From NCBI RefSeq assembly GCF_014288115.1, contig NZ_JACOOK010000002.1, positions 1-64,000 of the forward strand: a stretch of 64,000 nucleotides of DNA, given 5' to 3'. Position 1 is the first letter of the stretch; every line of letters starts with the position of its first letter. A model generated the notes under the pieces. It had not been told where the DNA came from, did not search any database, and worked only from the letters and a program-made list of their open reading frames with translations. Below, piece by piece: positions 52,489 through 60,217 of this stretch. Position numbers and translations under genes: made by a program. The DNA comes from Alistipes_A hominis. GTDB taxonomy: Bacteria > Bacteroidota > Bacteroidia > Bacteroidales > Rikenellaceae.

Positions 52489-54228
52489 TCACCAATCGTT
52501 CCGCCGGAGATGCTTCAGGTAATTCCGGGCTTCGGCTTTTATGCGGATCGACGTGGAATTCATGATCCGGACGGGAAAGGCGACGAGCGCTTCGGCCGTT
52601 TGTCGGGCACGGAGCGTATCTCCCTGCGACCGATACAGCCGGAACAGACAGTACCGCGGATAGATACGCGTCGGAATCATCTGCCGGGCCTGCGCGAAAC
52701 ACGCCTCCGCTTCACGGAACCCGTAAACGTTCAAATAAGCGTTTCCCAGATCGCACAGCGTTTCCGACGTCTTCCGCACATGGGCATGATAAACGGGGAA
52801 TACGCCCAGGCAATCGCAATACCGCCGGTTCAGATAAAGATGCCGGCAGTATTCCCACATGAAACCGGGATGATAGATCACGTCCGGGAGACAGTCTTTC
52901 ACCCGGTTCAGGCTCTCTTCGGAAGGAGACCGCATATAATCCTGCAAACGGCCGGAAGCGCGTTCGTAACGTCCCTGAAACCGAACGGCCATGCCGGCGA
53001 CCGCCAAAACGAGCGCGACCGCGACGCCCCGTCCGACAGCCGGCACCGTCGCAGTGCGAAGCGGACGCAGTCGCAACAGCCCCGGCAACAGGGCATAATA
53101 AAATTTCAGCGGATAAATATCCGACGTATAGGAAAAAAACGAAAAGACCAGCAACGCCAGTATCCCGCCCCGGATCGGATCGCGGAAACGGCCCGCACGG
53201 GATTTTCCGAAAAGGGACAGCAGGAATCCGCCCGCGAGCAGCAGGCCGACCGCGCCCTGCTCGCATCCCACACGAATAAACTCGTTGAACGCCCGGTGAT
53301 TGTTCCCGGCGACATCCAGGAACGGAGACTGAGGATTCTCCGCAAAATATTCGCTCTGAGCATCCATATAGCGCGAAGCGTAAGAAGCGATCCCGCTGCC
53401 CGTAACGGGCGACTCGACGAACATCCGGCAACTGACCCGCCAGATCAGCAGCCGAGCGTCGGCCGAACCTTTTTTATACCCGTACAGCGCGCACAGGACG
53501 CCGGCAAAAACGACTGCCGCCGCGATCTTCAGTCCGACGGGAATCCCCGTCCATCGAATCCCGGCGGCCCGGCAAAGCAGCCAGGCCAGCGCCAGTAGCA
53601 CGGCAAGCCAGGCGGCACGCGAATCGGACAGAGCCAGCAGACAGCCGACGACCAGCACGGCAACCGCCCATCCGGCAGCCGACGGCCAGCGTCTCCGACG
53701 TACCGCCCGGATCGCCAAACCGGCGCCGACGACCCAGCAAACGGCCAAGTAACCGCCGTAAGGCCCCGGATTCATAAAACTGCCGGTAACCGGAAAAAGG
53801 TTGTGGTTGGACGGAAGTACGTCCAGCCACTGTAAAAATCCGACCGCCGCCTGCACGCAACCCGAACAGACGATCGCTCCGAGGACGAGCGGCACGGCGC
53901 GCTCCGGCACGCTGCGAGCCAACAGGTATCCCAGCAACAGGGAAATCCACTCGAAAATCGGCAGGGCGTCCGTTCCCCCGGCCTTAACGAACAACAGGTT
54001 GCACGCGCCCCACGACAGGTACAGCGCGAGCAGCACGTCCGGCAGCGCGATACGGAGCCGTCTACCGGGAACCAGCAGCGCCTTCAACAGAAAAATAAAA
54101 CCCAGAGCATACAGGCAGACGAACGCCGCCCGGAAACGGCACAGCGCGGAAAAGCAATCGAAAACCAGCGGGCACAAAACGACGAAGCCCCCGAACAGAC
54201 CGTAAACCAGGTATCGTACTTTTTTCAT
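52489..54228 (-). CDS. O-antigen-ligase-like membrane protein with C-terminal TPR-like region
   Basis: A 579-residue protein with about ten to twelve membrane helices (residues about 5-430) and the Wzy_C/O-antigen-ligase features: the long periplasmic loop, SRAAWLAVLLALAWLL, and RLLIWRVSCRMFVESPVTGSGIASY followed by GNNHRAFNEFIRVGCEQGAV. The C-terminal 130 residues are soluble and helical with a TPR-like rhythm. It could ligate or polymerise a surface glycan. There is no polysaccharide cluster around it. Its first seven codons and leader are duplicated 1.4 kb away at 55607-55627. Confidence 0.8.
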   Translation of the reverse strand: MKKVRYLVYGLFGGFVVLCPLVFDCFSALCRFRAAFVCLYALGFIFLLKALLVPGRRLRIALPDVLLALYLSWGACNLLFVKAGGTDALPIFEWISLLLGYLLARSVPERAVPLVLGAIVCSGCVQAAVGFLQWLDVLPSNHNLFPVTGSFMNPGPYGGYLAVCWVVGAGLAIRAVRRRRWPSAAGWAVAVLVVGCLLALSDSRAAWLAVLLALAWLLCRAAGIRWTGIPVGLKIAAAVVFAGVLCALYGYKKGSADARLLIWRVSCRMFVESPVTGSGIASYASRYMDAQSEYFAENPQSPFLDVAGNNHRAFNEFIRVGCEQGAVGLLLAGGFLLSLFGKSRAGRFRDPIRGGILALLVFSFFSYTSDIYPLKFYYALLPGLLRLRPLRTATVPAVGRGVAVALVLAVAGMAVRFQGRYERASGRLQDYMRSPSEESLNRVKDCLPDVIYHPGFMWEYCRHLYLNRRYCDCLGVFPVYHAHVRKTSETLCDLGNAYLNVYGFREAEACFAQARQMIPTRIYPRYCLFRLYRSQGDTLRARQTAEALVAFPVRIMNSTSIRIKAEARNYLKHLRRNDW

Positions 54229-54609
54229 TCCGATCCGACAAAGATTAGATAATCAAAGATATAAAAAAGAAGCGCGACCGGCGAACCGGACCGCGCTTTC
54301 TTTTGCACCTTACCGCATATTCCGGCGTTCCGTTACTGTAGCGGCGTTTCGTTCCCGTTCCAGATATCGGCGGTTTCGAGGGTCGTCATAGAATAGTCCT
54401 TCGGCTGATATTTCTTTTCGGACAGCTTATTGACCTTGCCGTCGTCGTCGATCTGGTAAACCGTGTCGATCCGCTGGGCATTCAGCGAAGAGATCTTTTT
54501 CTGGATATAATCTTCGTAAAAATAGATCGGCGTCGGCGAAGTCGGCTTCAACTCGTAAACGAAAAGCTTCATCTCTGGCGTGATTTTGTATTGCTTCAGT
54601 TTGATATCG
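54208..54609. repeat. 402-bp direct repeat, copy 1
   Basis: Near-identical to 55607-56008 (seven substitutions by eye, none in about the first 130 bases; offset 1,399). It spans the first seven codons of the ligase gene, the intergenic hairpin and the 3' 277 bases of the first 226-residue paralogue. A third, shorter copy of the gene part lies at about 56547-56765. Confidence 0.9.
54263..54299 (-). terminator. Terminator of paralogue A
   Basis: AAGCGCG (54271-54277) pairs with CGCGCTT (54293-54299), with an inner CCGG/CCGG helix; on the minus strand six U residues follow. Duplicated copies lie at about 55662-55698 and, diverged, 56451-56485. Confidence 0.75.
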
Positions 54610-55013
54610 CCGAATTTAACCTCCACATCGACCCAATCAATCGGAGAACCGTCGAATTCATAGGTCGCCAGAAGTATGTCCCTGTAATCCCCTTCGTCGA
54701 TACTAATCCCCAGAATCGTAAATTCGGAATTCCCCGGTTTGCGAAATTGACAATATGCAGTACAATCCGTTTCCCGATCCGGATCTTTATAAGTAATACG
54801 TTGATTACGTTGAAAATCCTTGTAAGTATAATCCGGGAAACCCCTGTCTTCACCAGGGACATTATAAGCAGCTCGACGTTGTTTAGTTATATCCGAGGAT
54901 GGAGGAGCCGTAACAGGAATATTGTCAATAACCGTTTTCATCCATTCCGATTGGGCTATGCCATGAGTTGCAAAAATCAAAAGCAAAAATCCAGTTAAAA
55001 ATATTTTTTTCAT
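54333..55013 (-). CDS. Secreted 226-residue protein, paralogue A
   Basis: A signal peptide (about 1-20, ending THGIAQS) and a roughly 205-residue mature protein of unknown family. The N-terminal half is AT-rich and diverged from its two paralogues, but shares DFQR, Y-DPD-E, QFRKPGNS and DWV(D/E)V blocks. The C-terminal half (about 135-226; ITPEMKLFVYELKPTSPTP, YFYEDYIQKKISSLNAQR, KKYQPKDYSM) is nearly identical to theirs, also at DNA level. The gene lies directly downstream of a broken cysteine-peptidase-like domain, so a periplasmic immunity role is suggested. That role is inference. Confidence 0.7.
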   Translation of the reverse strand: MKKIFLTGFLLLIFATHGIAQSEWMKTVIDNIPVTAPPSSDITKQRRAAYNVPGEDRGFPDYTYKDFQRNQRITYKDPDRETDCTAYCQFRKPGNSEFTILGISIDEGDYRDILLATYEFDGSPIDWVDVEVKFGDIKLKQYKITPEMKLFVYELKPTSPTPIYFYEDYIQKKISSLNAQRIDTVYQIDDDGKVNKLSEKKYQPKDYSMTTLETADIWNGNETPLQ

Positions 55014-55033
55014 AACTTTAGTTTAATTATTCT

Positions 55034-55627
55034 TTACGGTTTTGTCGGTTGCGATATGGTTTCTTCAAGATTTTTTCCGTCATTCGGTCTAACTTGGCTT
55101 ACAGTATAGCAACTTTTATTATCATTTGCGGACGGATTAAATAATACAACTTTCTCAATTTCATAATACAATCTGTTCGTACTATTATTACAACCTTTAT
55201 CTACAAAGTCTGTTCCCGTTTCAATATTAAGTAAAATAATACATTTTTTGGCGGTCATCGTACCCCCTCCCGGTAACGAGAATCCAATGATCGGTCGTTC
55301 CTTCGTTAGAATTTAGCCCCAATTTACGATCAACACCAACTATAATTGGCCTCCCCGCCTCTAAATGCCGTTTAATACATTTATAAGCCAACCCAAAAGT
55401 AGTCTTGTAATCCACTCCATAATGTTTAAGCATTCCTCGCTCTTCTCACATCAACTGATACACATGATCCGCCCCCCATATTGTCCTTTCAATCCATAAT
55501 TATCCATTATTGCCTTCGCTGTAAGCAGGCAATCTCCGGTTTGATGATATCCTACAAATTTACTCCTATCCAGCAAATCGATATGCATTCCGGCCGGAAT
55601 CCCCCGCAGGTATCGTACTTTTTTCAT
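55034..55627 (-). pseudogene. Broken orphan papain/C39-like cysteine-peptidase domain
   Basis: Read leftward from ATG 55627 (the copied ligase start), the frame gives MKKVRYLRGIPAGMHIDLLD, then HQTGDCLLTAKAIMDNYG (putative catalytic Cys33). It shifts at a six-base C run (55472-55477), meets an in-frame TGA at 55446-55448, continues HYGVDYKTTFGLAYKCIK and TTDHWILVTGRGYDD (putative catalytic His, about 114), shifts again near 55230 and ends at 55034. The joined product, about 190 residues, looks like a stand-alone cysteine-peptidase domain with no signal peptide. At least three disruptions mark it as inactive. AT-rich. Paralogue A follows 20 bases downstream, the usual toxin-then-immunity order. 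Confidence 0.72.
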
Positions 55628-56008
55628 TCCGATCCGACAAAGATTAGATAATCAAAGATATAAAAAAGAAGCGCGACCGGCGAACCGGACCGCGCTTTCT
55701 TTTGCACCTTACCGCATATTCCGGCGTTCCGTTACTGTAACGGCGTTTCGTTCCCGTTCCAGATATCGGCGGTTTCGAGGATCGTCATGGAATAGTCCTT
55801 CGGCTGATATTTCTTTTCGGACAGCTTATTGACCTTGCCGTTGTCGTCGATCTGGTAAACCGTGTCGATCCGCTGGGCATTCAACGAAGAGATCTTTTTC
55901 TGGATATAATCTTCGTAAAAATAGATCGGCGTCGGCGAAGTCGGCTTCAATTCGTAAACGAAAAGCTTCATCTCTGGCGTAATTTTGTATTGCTTCAGTT
56001 TGATATCG
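55607..56008. repeat. 402-bp direct repeat, copy 2
   Basis: Second copy of 54208-54609. Its first 21 bases duplicate the start of the ligase gene and are joined in frame to the orphan peptidase domain. The rest covers the hairpin and the 3' part of paralogue B. The left boundary is sharp: the base before the repeat is C at 54207 and G at 55606. Confidence 0.9.
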
Positions 56009-56412
56009 CTAAATTTTACTTCAACCTCAACCCAATCAATCTGATTAGCATTAAAATCATAAGTAACCAACAACATATTCCGGGCATCCGATTGGCCCAC
56101 ATTTACACCTAATGTCGTATAATTAGAATTTCCCGGTTTACGGAATTGAAAACAACCAACACAAAATTCTTCCTTATCCGGATCAGAATAAGTCTCTGGT
56201 TTTGTCCGTTGAAAATCCTGATAAATTATATCAGGAAATTTACGGTCTTCTTTTTGAATGTAAATCCATTTTTGAGACTGTTTAGGCACGTTGGCCGTTG
56301 GCGTAGGAAGAACGGGAACGCCTTCAATAACTTCTTTTATCGTTTGCGCCTGAACCGTACTTTCAACAAAAAAAGCAAAAAGCAAAAAAACAATCAAAAA
56401 AATCTTTCTCAT
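55732..56412 (-). CDS. Secreted 226-residue protein, paralogue B
   Basis: The same architecture and length as paralogues A and C when started at 56412 (MRKIFLIVFLLFAFFVESTV signal); the frame is open for five more codons. The N-terminal half has its own sequence (DFQRTKPETYSDPDKEEFCV, QFRKPGNSNYTTLGVNV), and the C-terminal half is almost identical to A and C. The family is not recognised. It lies between paralogue C (117 bases upstream) and repeat copy 2. It may be an orphan immunity gene kept after loss of its effector, or a surface protein; the data do not decide. Confidence 0.7.
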   Translation of the reverse strand: MRKIFLIVFLLFAFFVESTVQAQTIKEVIEGVPVLPTPTANVPKQSQKWIYIQKEDRKFPDIIYQDFQRTKPETYSDPDKEEFCVGCFQFRKPGNSNYTTLGVNVGQSDARNMLLVTYDFNANQIDWVEVEVKFSDIKLKQYKITPEMKLFVYELKPTSPTPIYFYEDYIQKKISSLNAQRIDTVYQIDDNGKVNKLSEKKYQPKDYSMTILETADIWNGNETPLQ

Positions 56413-56529
56413 TTTCAGGACAAACAAGAATTACACTGTTACATAATATATAAAAAGAAGCGCGACCGGCAAGCACCGGCCGCACTCTTTTTACATTATC
56501 GCCGGGAAAACGCCTGCAGGCTCGTCGGT

Positions 56530-57210
56530 TTACTGAAGAGGTACTTCGTTCCCGTTCCAGATATCGGCGGTTTCGAGGATCGTCATAGAATAGTCCTTCG
56601 GCTGATATTTCTTTTCGGACAGCTTATTGACCTTGCCGTCGTCGTCGATCTGGTAAACCGTGTCGATCCGCTGGGCATTCAGCGAAGAGATCTTTTTCTG
56701 GATATAATCTTCGTAAAAATAGATCGGCGTCGGCGAAGTCGGCTTCAACTCGTAAACGAAAAGTTTCATTTCAGGTGTGATCTTGTATTGTTTCAGTTTG
56801 ATATCAGAGAATTTAGCATCAACCTCGACCCAATCCAATTGGGTTCCATTCAAATCATAAGTAACCAAAAGCGTAGACGTCACATCCGCCTCCCCGAGGG
56901 ATACGCCCAAAACGGTATAATTATCATTACCGGGTTTCCGGAACTGGCAATATGCAGCGCAGTACTCTTCCCGATCCGGATCGGAATAAACTTCCGGTTG
57001 AGTCCGCTGAAAATCCCGATATATAACATCCGGAAATTTACGATTCTCTTCGTTAAGAACTACCCATTTTTTGAGCTGTTTGGACATATCCGAAGTGGGA
57101 GGAGCCGTCACGGGAATACTCTCCAACAAACTTTTCATCGTTCCCCATTGGGCCGTACTTTCAACGACAAATGCAAACAATAATAAAGCGCTTAAAAAAA
57201 ACTTTTTCAT
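56530..57210 (-). CDS. Secreted 226-residue protein, paralogue C
   Basis: Signal peptide MKKFFLSALLLFAFVVESTA, then a mature domain related to A and B over its full length (DFQRTQPEVYSDPDREEYCA, QFRKPGNDNYTVLGVSLGEA, DWVEVDAKFS). The last 90 residues are nearly identical to both. Only the terminal codons differ (EVPLQ against ETPLQ), which shows the homogenised tract stops just before the end. A possible -7 element (TATTTTTG on the minus strand at 57236-57243) could give this gene its own promoter. It lies 69 bases after the 212-residue gene. Function unknown. Confidence 0.7.
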   Translation of the reverse strand: MKKFFLSALLLFAFVVESTAQWGTMKSLLESIPVTAPPTSDMSKQLKKWVVLNEENRKFPDVIYRDFQRTQPEVYSDPDREEYCAAYCQFRKPGNDNYTVLGVSLGEADVTSTLLVTYDLNGTQLDWVEVDAKFSDIKLKQYKITPEMKLFVYELKPTSPTPIYFYEDYIQKKISSLNAQRIDTVYQIDDDGKVNKLSEKKYQPKDYSMTILETADIWNGNEVPLQ

Positions 57211-57278
57211 TTCACGACAAATAAAACAACTACCTCAAAAATACACAAAAAAAGCAGCGACAATCGGAATAATTCAGG

Positions 57279-57917
57279 TTACTCGTTGATTTTCAGTATT
57301 CCGTTTTCATTCTTTATCGTAAAAGAAATCCCCCAGGCCTCACCCTTAAGGGAAAAAGACGCCGTAGCGGTTGCAGGCCTGATTTCGGTGATATTAGTCA
57401 GACGATTGTAAACCGTACATACATAAGATTTACTCATAACGAGAATAGTCAGTTGATGCGGATCGTTGGCATAGGCACGGCCGATGAACAACAAAGCCAC
57501 TGCATTATCTTTCAGCGGAATCGTAATGAAATACTCGTTCGCGGCGTATTTTCGCAAATCGTCGGGAAGTTTTTCCCATGCATCCGCCTGTTTCAAAACG
57601 TAGGGCTTAGCCGCTCCGTCCGGATAAACGGATATCAGATTATAGACCTCGGAATCGTCGGCATTCTCCTCATAACGTGAAAGACTGATCGTATACTTCC
57701 CGCTTTTATCTTGCGTAGCCAAAGCACAACTGAAAGTTTTCAATGTTCTCATATAATCATACTCTCTTCCTAAAGTAAATATTTTCAAATACTTACTATT
57801 CGCGACCGGTTTTCCAACGGCATTATAGGAAAAAACAGGAGTGAACAATGCCTGAGCGACAAGGTCCGAACACCAAATCCCCTGGAATATCAAAATTATT
57901 AAGAAAAACCTTTTCAT
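57279..57917 (-). CDS. Secreted 212-residue protein, possible immunity partner of the upstream lipoprotein
   Basis: A signal peptide (MKRFFLIILIFQGIWCSDLV, cleavage about residue 22) precedes a beta-rich mature domain with KYLKIFTLGREYDYMRTLK, SRYEENADDSEVYNLISVYP and a C-terminal GISFTIKNENGILKINE. The family is not recognised and it is unrelated to paralogues A-C. It begins 9 bases after the stop of the 500-residue lipoprotein gene and shares its AT-rich composition, so it was probably acquired and is expressed with that gene's 3' domain. That position and the periplasmic signal suit an immunity protein against a wall-cutting effector; inferred only. Confidence 0.65.
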   Translation of the reverse strand: MKRFFLIILIFQGIWCSDLVAQALFTPVFSYNAVGKPVANSKYLKIFTLGREYDYMRTLKTFSCALATQDKSGKYTISLSRYEENADDSEVYNLISVYPDGAAKPYVLKQADAWEKLPDDLRKYAANEYFITIPLKDNAVALLFIGRAYANDPHQLTILVMSKSYVCTVYNRLTNITEIRPATATASFSLKGEAWGISFTIKNENGILKINE

Positions 57918-57926
57918 TTCTAACAA

Positions 57927-59429
57927 TTATTTTTTGTTTTTATAATAATAAAACTGAATTTCGTCTTTAGCCTCTTTTCTCCAACTCGAACTTAACTTTT
58001 GTTGTACAGACCTCATTCCATACCCGGTATCCATTACAACCGGCACCAAACCACCCCATCCTGGTTTTTCTTCTCCCGGTACCACAACTACTACATGTCC
58101 AGAATGTCCTGGCCTGGACTCAAATCGTCCTGCAACAACAAAATAACCATCATTCGCCAGTCGTTGAGCCGAAGACATTGGAATTTGTTTCCATGAAGCA
58201 GAAGTCTCCTCCCAATATTTTACCATATCATTGGCTCTTTTACCATCCAACGCGTTAGAACCAAATAAATTTTTGAATATAGTCTGGACACCATTACTAC
58301 ATGCAGCAGTCTTTCCTGGAAAAGATTTTATTATCTGCTGAACTGCTTTATTGACGGCATCAAGCATTTTAGCACGAGGGATAAGAACAAATACAGATTC
58401 CGAATTATCGTTTCCTATTTCACCTCCTCCCCCTGTAGTTCCACCGCCATTGTCTCCGCCGCCGCCAATACCGGCATGGTCACATAAACCATTACAATGT
58501 CCTCCGTACGGGCAATTCGGATTTGTACATAGCCCTGGCCATATAGGATCAGGCCTTGGTTGCAGAGGAGGTCCAACTACCTCAACACCTCCACAATTAG
58601 GATTTTGACAGTAATCAAATCCGTTCAGCGGCTGACCACATCCTAAGCAAATTCCATCTTTGATTTCATCATCGTTTCTCTCTTCCGAATCGTTAGTTCC
58701 TGCCAATAAAGCAATTGGAGCTTTTTGACTCAAGTTAAGTCTCATCAAGACATTATCTGTTACATCTTGCGGCTTTTCTGATTCTGGAATACAGCGTCGC
58801 AATTTCACCCGCTGCTGCTTCCCGTCTTTGCGGAGAATGGCGCCGAGATACTCCCCGCGCTCGTCGGAAAGAATCACCAGTCCGCTGTAATCCGCATCTT
58901 TCATGTAGCGGTAATTTTTAATATCCTGCTTCCGCTTCGCAAAACAAGCCGAATCGGGGATAAAGGTAGCGATAAAATAAAATGTTTCGCCGGTCTCGAC
59001 GTTCTTTTTCAGGATCAGTTTGCTCAGACCGGTCGACAGGTAGGACGACGGCTTGCGACCGTTCCGCTTTTCCGACACGGCGGCCTGCAGCGGAGTCCCT
59101 TGAACCGCAAGCGGAATTTCGATCGACACGGCCAGGCCGTTATCGTCGGTCTGCCGCCCTTTCGACCACTGAGGAGTCAACACCGGGCCGCCCTCGACTT
59201 CGTCGGCGCCGGGCAGCGCCTTGGTGACGGGAGCGTGCGTATGGCCTGCGCCGATGGTTACGCCGCGAAGGTCCTCGGCCGTCCGTTCGAAATAGGCGCG
59301 GGCCTCCGCGACCGAAAACTGATCTGAAATTTGTTCGACATCGTTTTCAAAAATGTCGTACTCGCTGCTGCAGCAATATAAACACGCAGTGCCAGCCAGA
59401 CATATCAGTCCGGGTAAAAATTTTTTCAT
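57927..59429 (-). CDS. Lipoprotein with C-terminal cysteine-amidase-like domain; candidate polymorphic effector
   Basis: 500 residues. A lipoprotein signal (Cys16, 19 or 20) leads into an N-terminal region (to about 216) with P-W, IPL and YRYMKDADYSGLVI-type blocks. A Cys-rich zinc-ribbon-like segment follows (CLGCGQPLNGFDYCQNPNC, then CTNPNCPYGGHCNGLC), then a poly-Gly linker (about 325-345). The C-terminal domain has Cys377 in TAACSNGV, KRANDMVKYW, AQRLANDGYFVVAG and His445 in GHSGHVVVVVPG, the layout of CHAP/NlpC-like peptidoglycan amidases. DNA composition changes sharply near 58,785 from GC-rich (5') to AT-rich (3'), as if the C-terminal part had been replaced. Active-site assignment is inferred. 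Confidence 0.75.
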   Translation of the reverse strand: MKKFLPGLICLAGTACLYCCSSEYDIFENDVEQISDQFSVAEARAYFERTAEDLRGVTIGAGHTHAPVTKALPGADEVEGGPVLTPQWSKGRQTDDNGLAVSIEIPLAVQGTPLQAAVSEKRNGRKPSSYLSTGLSKLILKKNVETGETFYFIATFIPDSACFAKRKQDIKNYRYMKDADYSGLVILSDERGEYLGAILRKDGKQQRVKLRRCIPESEKPQDVTDNVLMRLNLSQKAPIALLAGTNDSEERNDDEIKDGICLGCGQPLNGFDYCQNPNCGGVEVVGPPLQPRPDPIWPGLCTNPNCPYGGHCNGLCDHAGIGGGGDNGGGTTGGGGEIGNDNSESVFVLIPRAKMLDAVNKAVQQIIKSFPGKTAACSNGVQTIFKNLFGSNALDGKRANDMVKYWEETSASWKQIPMSSAQRLANDGYFVVAGRFESRPGHSGHVVVVVPGEEKPGWGGLVPVVMDTGYGMRSVQQKLSSSWRKEAKDEIQFYYYKNKK

Positions 59430-59751
59430 AAAAATACGTTAAATTGAGTTTAAAATAAGGTTCGACGTTCCCCGCGACGGGAATGGAAAGCGCGTAACTC
59501 TCCCCGCTGTTTGCATTTCTTTTTCCGATTGAATTCCTCCTTTTTCAAATTACGAGGTAAAAGGATCGATCCGGAACGGCCGGCGCTTACACAACACCGG
59601 CAGGATCATCGCCATACCCTGATTAAATAAATAGTTAAATAAAAAAATGTTATTTAAAACATACCGTCATAACGCACTGACAAACAAATGATAATCCGAC
59701 GGATGCCGCTTTTTGTCTTATTTTATTCGCTATACTTGATATCGCTCGGAC
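59430..59751. other. Long 5' leader region of the effector lipoprotein gene
   Basis: About 320 bases between the lipoprotein start and the best promoter. No gene, tRNA or repeat was found. A GC-rich block near the start codon (59,462-59,510) gives way to AT-rich sequence. If the promoter at 59752-59782 is real, this is an unusually long leader that could fold or encode a short peptide; I see no known riboswitch in it. Confidence 0.45.
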
Positions 59752-59782
59752 CAAAATTAATAAAAAATATATACTATCCAAA
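59752..59782 (-). promoter_or_regulatory. Consensus promoter upstream of the effector lipoprotein gene
   Basis: On the minus strand TTTG (59779-59782) and TAATTTTG (59752-59759) are spaced by exactly 19 bases, a full match to the Bacteroidota consensus. It is about 320 bases from the start codon and downstream of the tRNA-Val terminator. Confidence 0.65.
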
Positions 59783-59864
59783 ACTTCTGAAGACCGAATT
59801 ATACGGAAATCGAAAAAAACGAAAAATCTGACAATGGAAATCGACCGCAAAGAAGCGCCTACGG

Positions 59865-59902
59865 AAACAAAAAAAGGTCTAAAGCACATGCTTTAGACCT
59901 TT
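59865..59902 (-). terminator. Terminator of tRNA-Val
   Basis: A 13-bp stem (59873-59885 with 59890-59902), loop ACAT; on the minus strand a U-rich tail follows. It begins 17 bases after the tRNA 3' end. Confidence 0.9.
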
Positions 59903-59918
59903 CCCGTTTCAATGATAG

Positions 59919-59993
59919 TGGGAGCACAGGGATTCGAACCCCGGACCCTCTGCTTGTAAGGCAGATGCTCTGAACCAGCTGAGCTATACTCCC
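59919..59993 (-). tRNA. tRNA-Val (anticodon TAC)
   Basis: A full cloverleaf on the minus strand: acceptor 59987-59993 with 59920-59926 (one G-U pair), D arm, anticodon loop CTTACAA with TAC (59956-59958), variable loop and a T arm with GGTTCGAATCC. The discriminator base is A; CCA is not encoded. A consensus promoter lies 47 bases upstream and a terminator follows. Confidence 0.96.
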
Positions 59994-60039
59994 GAATGCT
60001 TATGAACGTCGGCAACCGTCTTATTCCCGATTGCGAGTG

Positions 60040-60070
60040 CAAAGATAGGCAAAATATTTATTCCTCCAAA
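60040..60070 (-). promoter_or_regulatory. Promoter of tRNA-Val
   Basis: On the minus strand TTTG (60067-60070) and TATCTTTG (60040-60047) are 19 bases apart, matching the consensus exactly. Confidence 0.82.
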
Positions 60071-60156
60071 TATCCGGGAGATTTTTTTGAAATTTTTACG
60101 CCCGGAGGAGCGATTGCACGCAGGCGGAAGACACGAAAGCGCGGAGGTGCAAAACG

Positions 60157-60193
60157 AAAAATACCGGAAAGACACGGTCTCTCCGGTATTTTT
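60157..60193 (-). terminator. Terminator of pgk
   Basis: AAAAATACCGGA (60157-60168) pairs with TCCGGTATTTTT (60182-60193). It lies 25 bases after the pgk stop codon, with U tracts possible on both strands. Confidence 0.9.
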
Positions 60194-60217
60194 CAAATCG
60201 GCAGGCTGCGCGATAAC

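Noticed and set aside
54208..56765. Repeated DNA that could suggest a CRISPR array or an insertion sequence
   Set aside because: The copies are long, contain coding sequence of paralogous genes, lack regular spacing or terminal inverted repeats, and there is no transposase or cas gene.
59650..59889. Leftward frame of about 79 codons near tRNA-Val
   Set aside because: It begins inside the tRNA terminator and spans the predicted effector promoter; the sequence is hydrophobic noise from AT-rich DNA.
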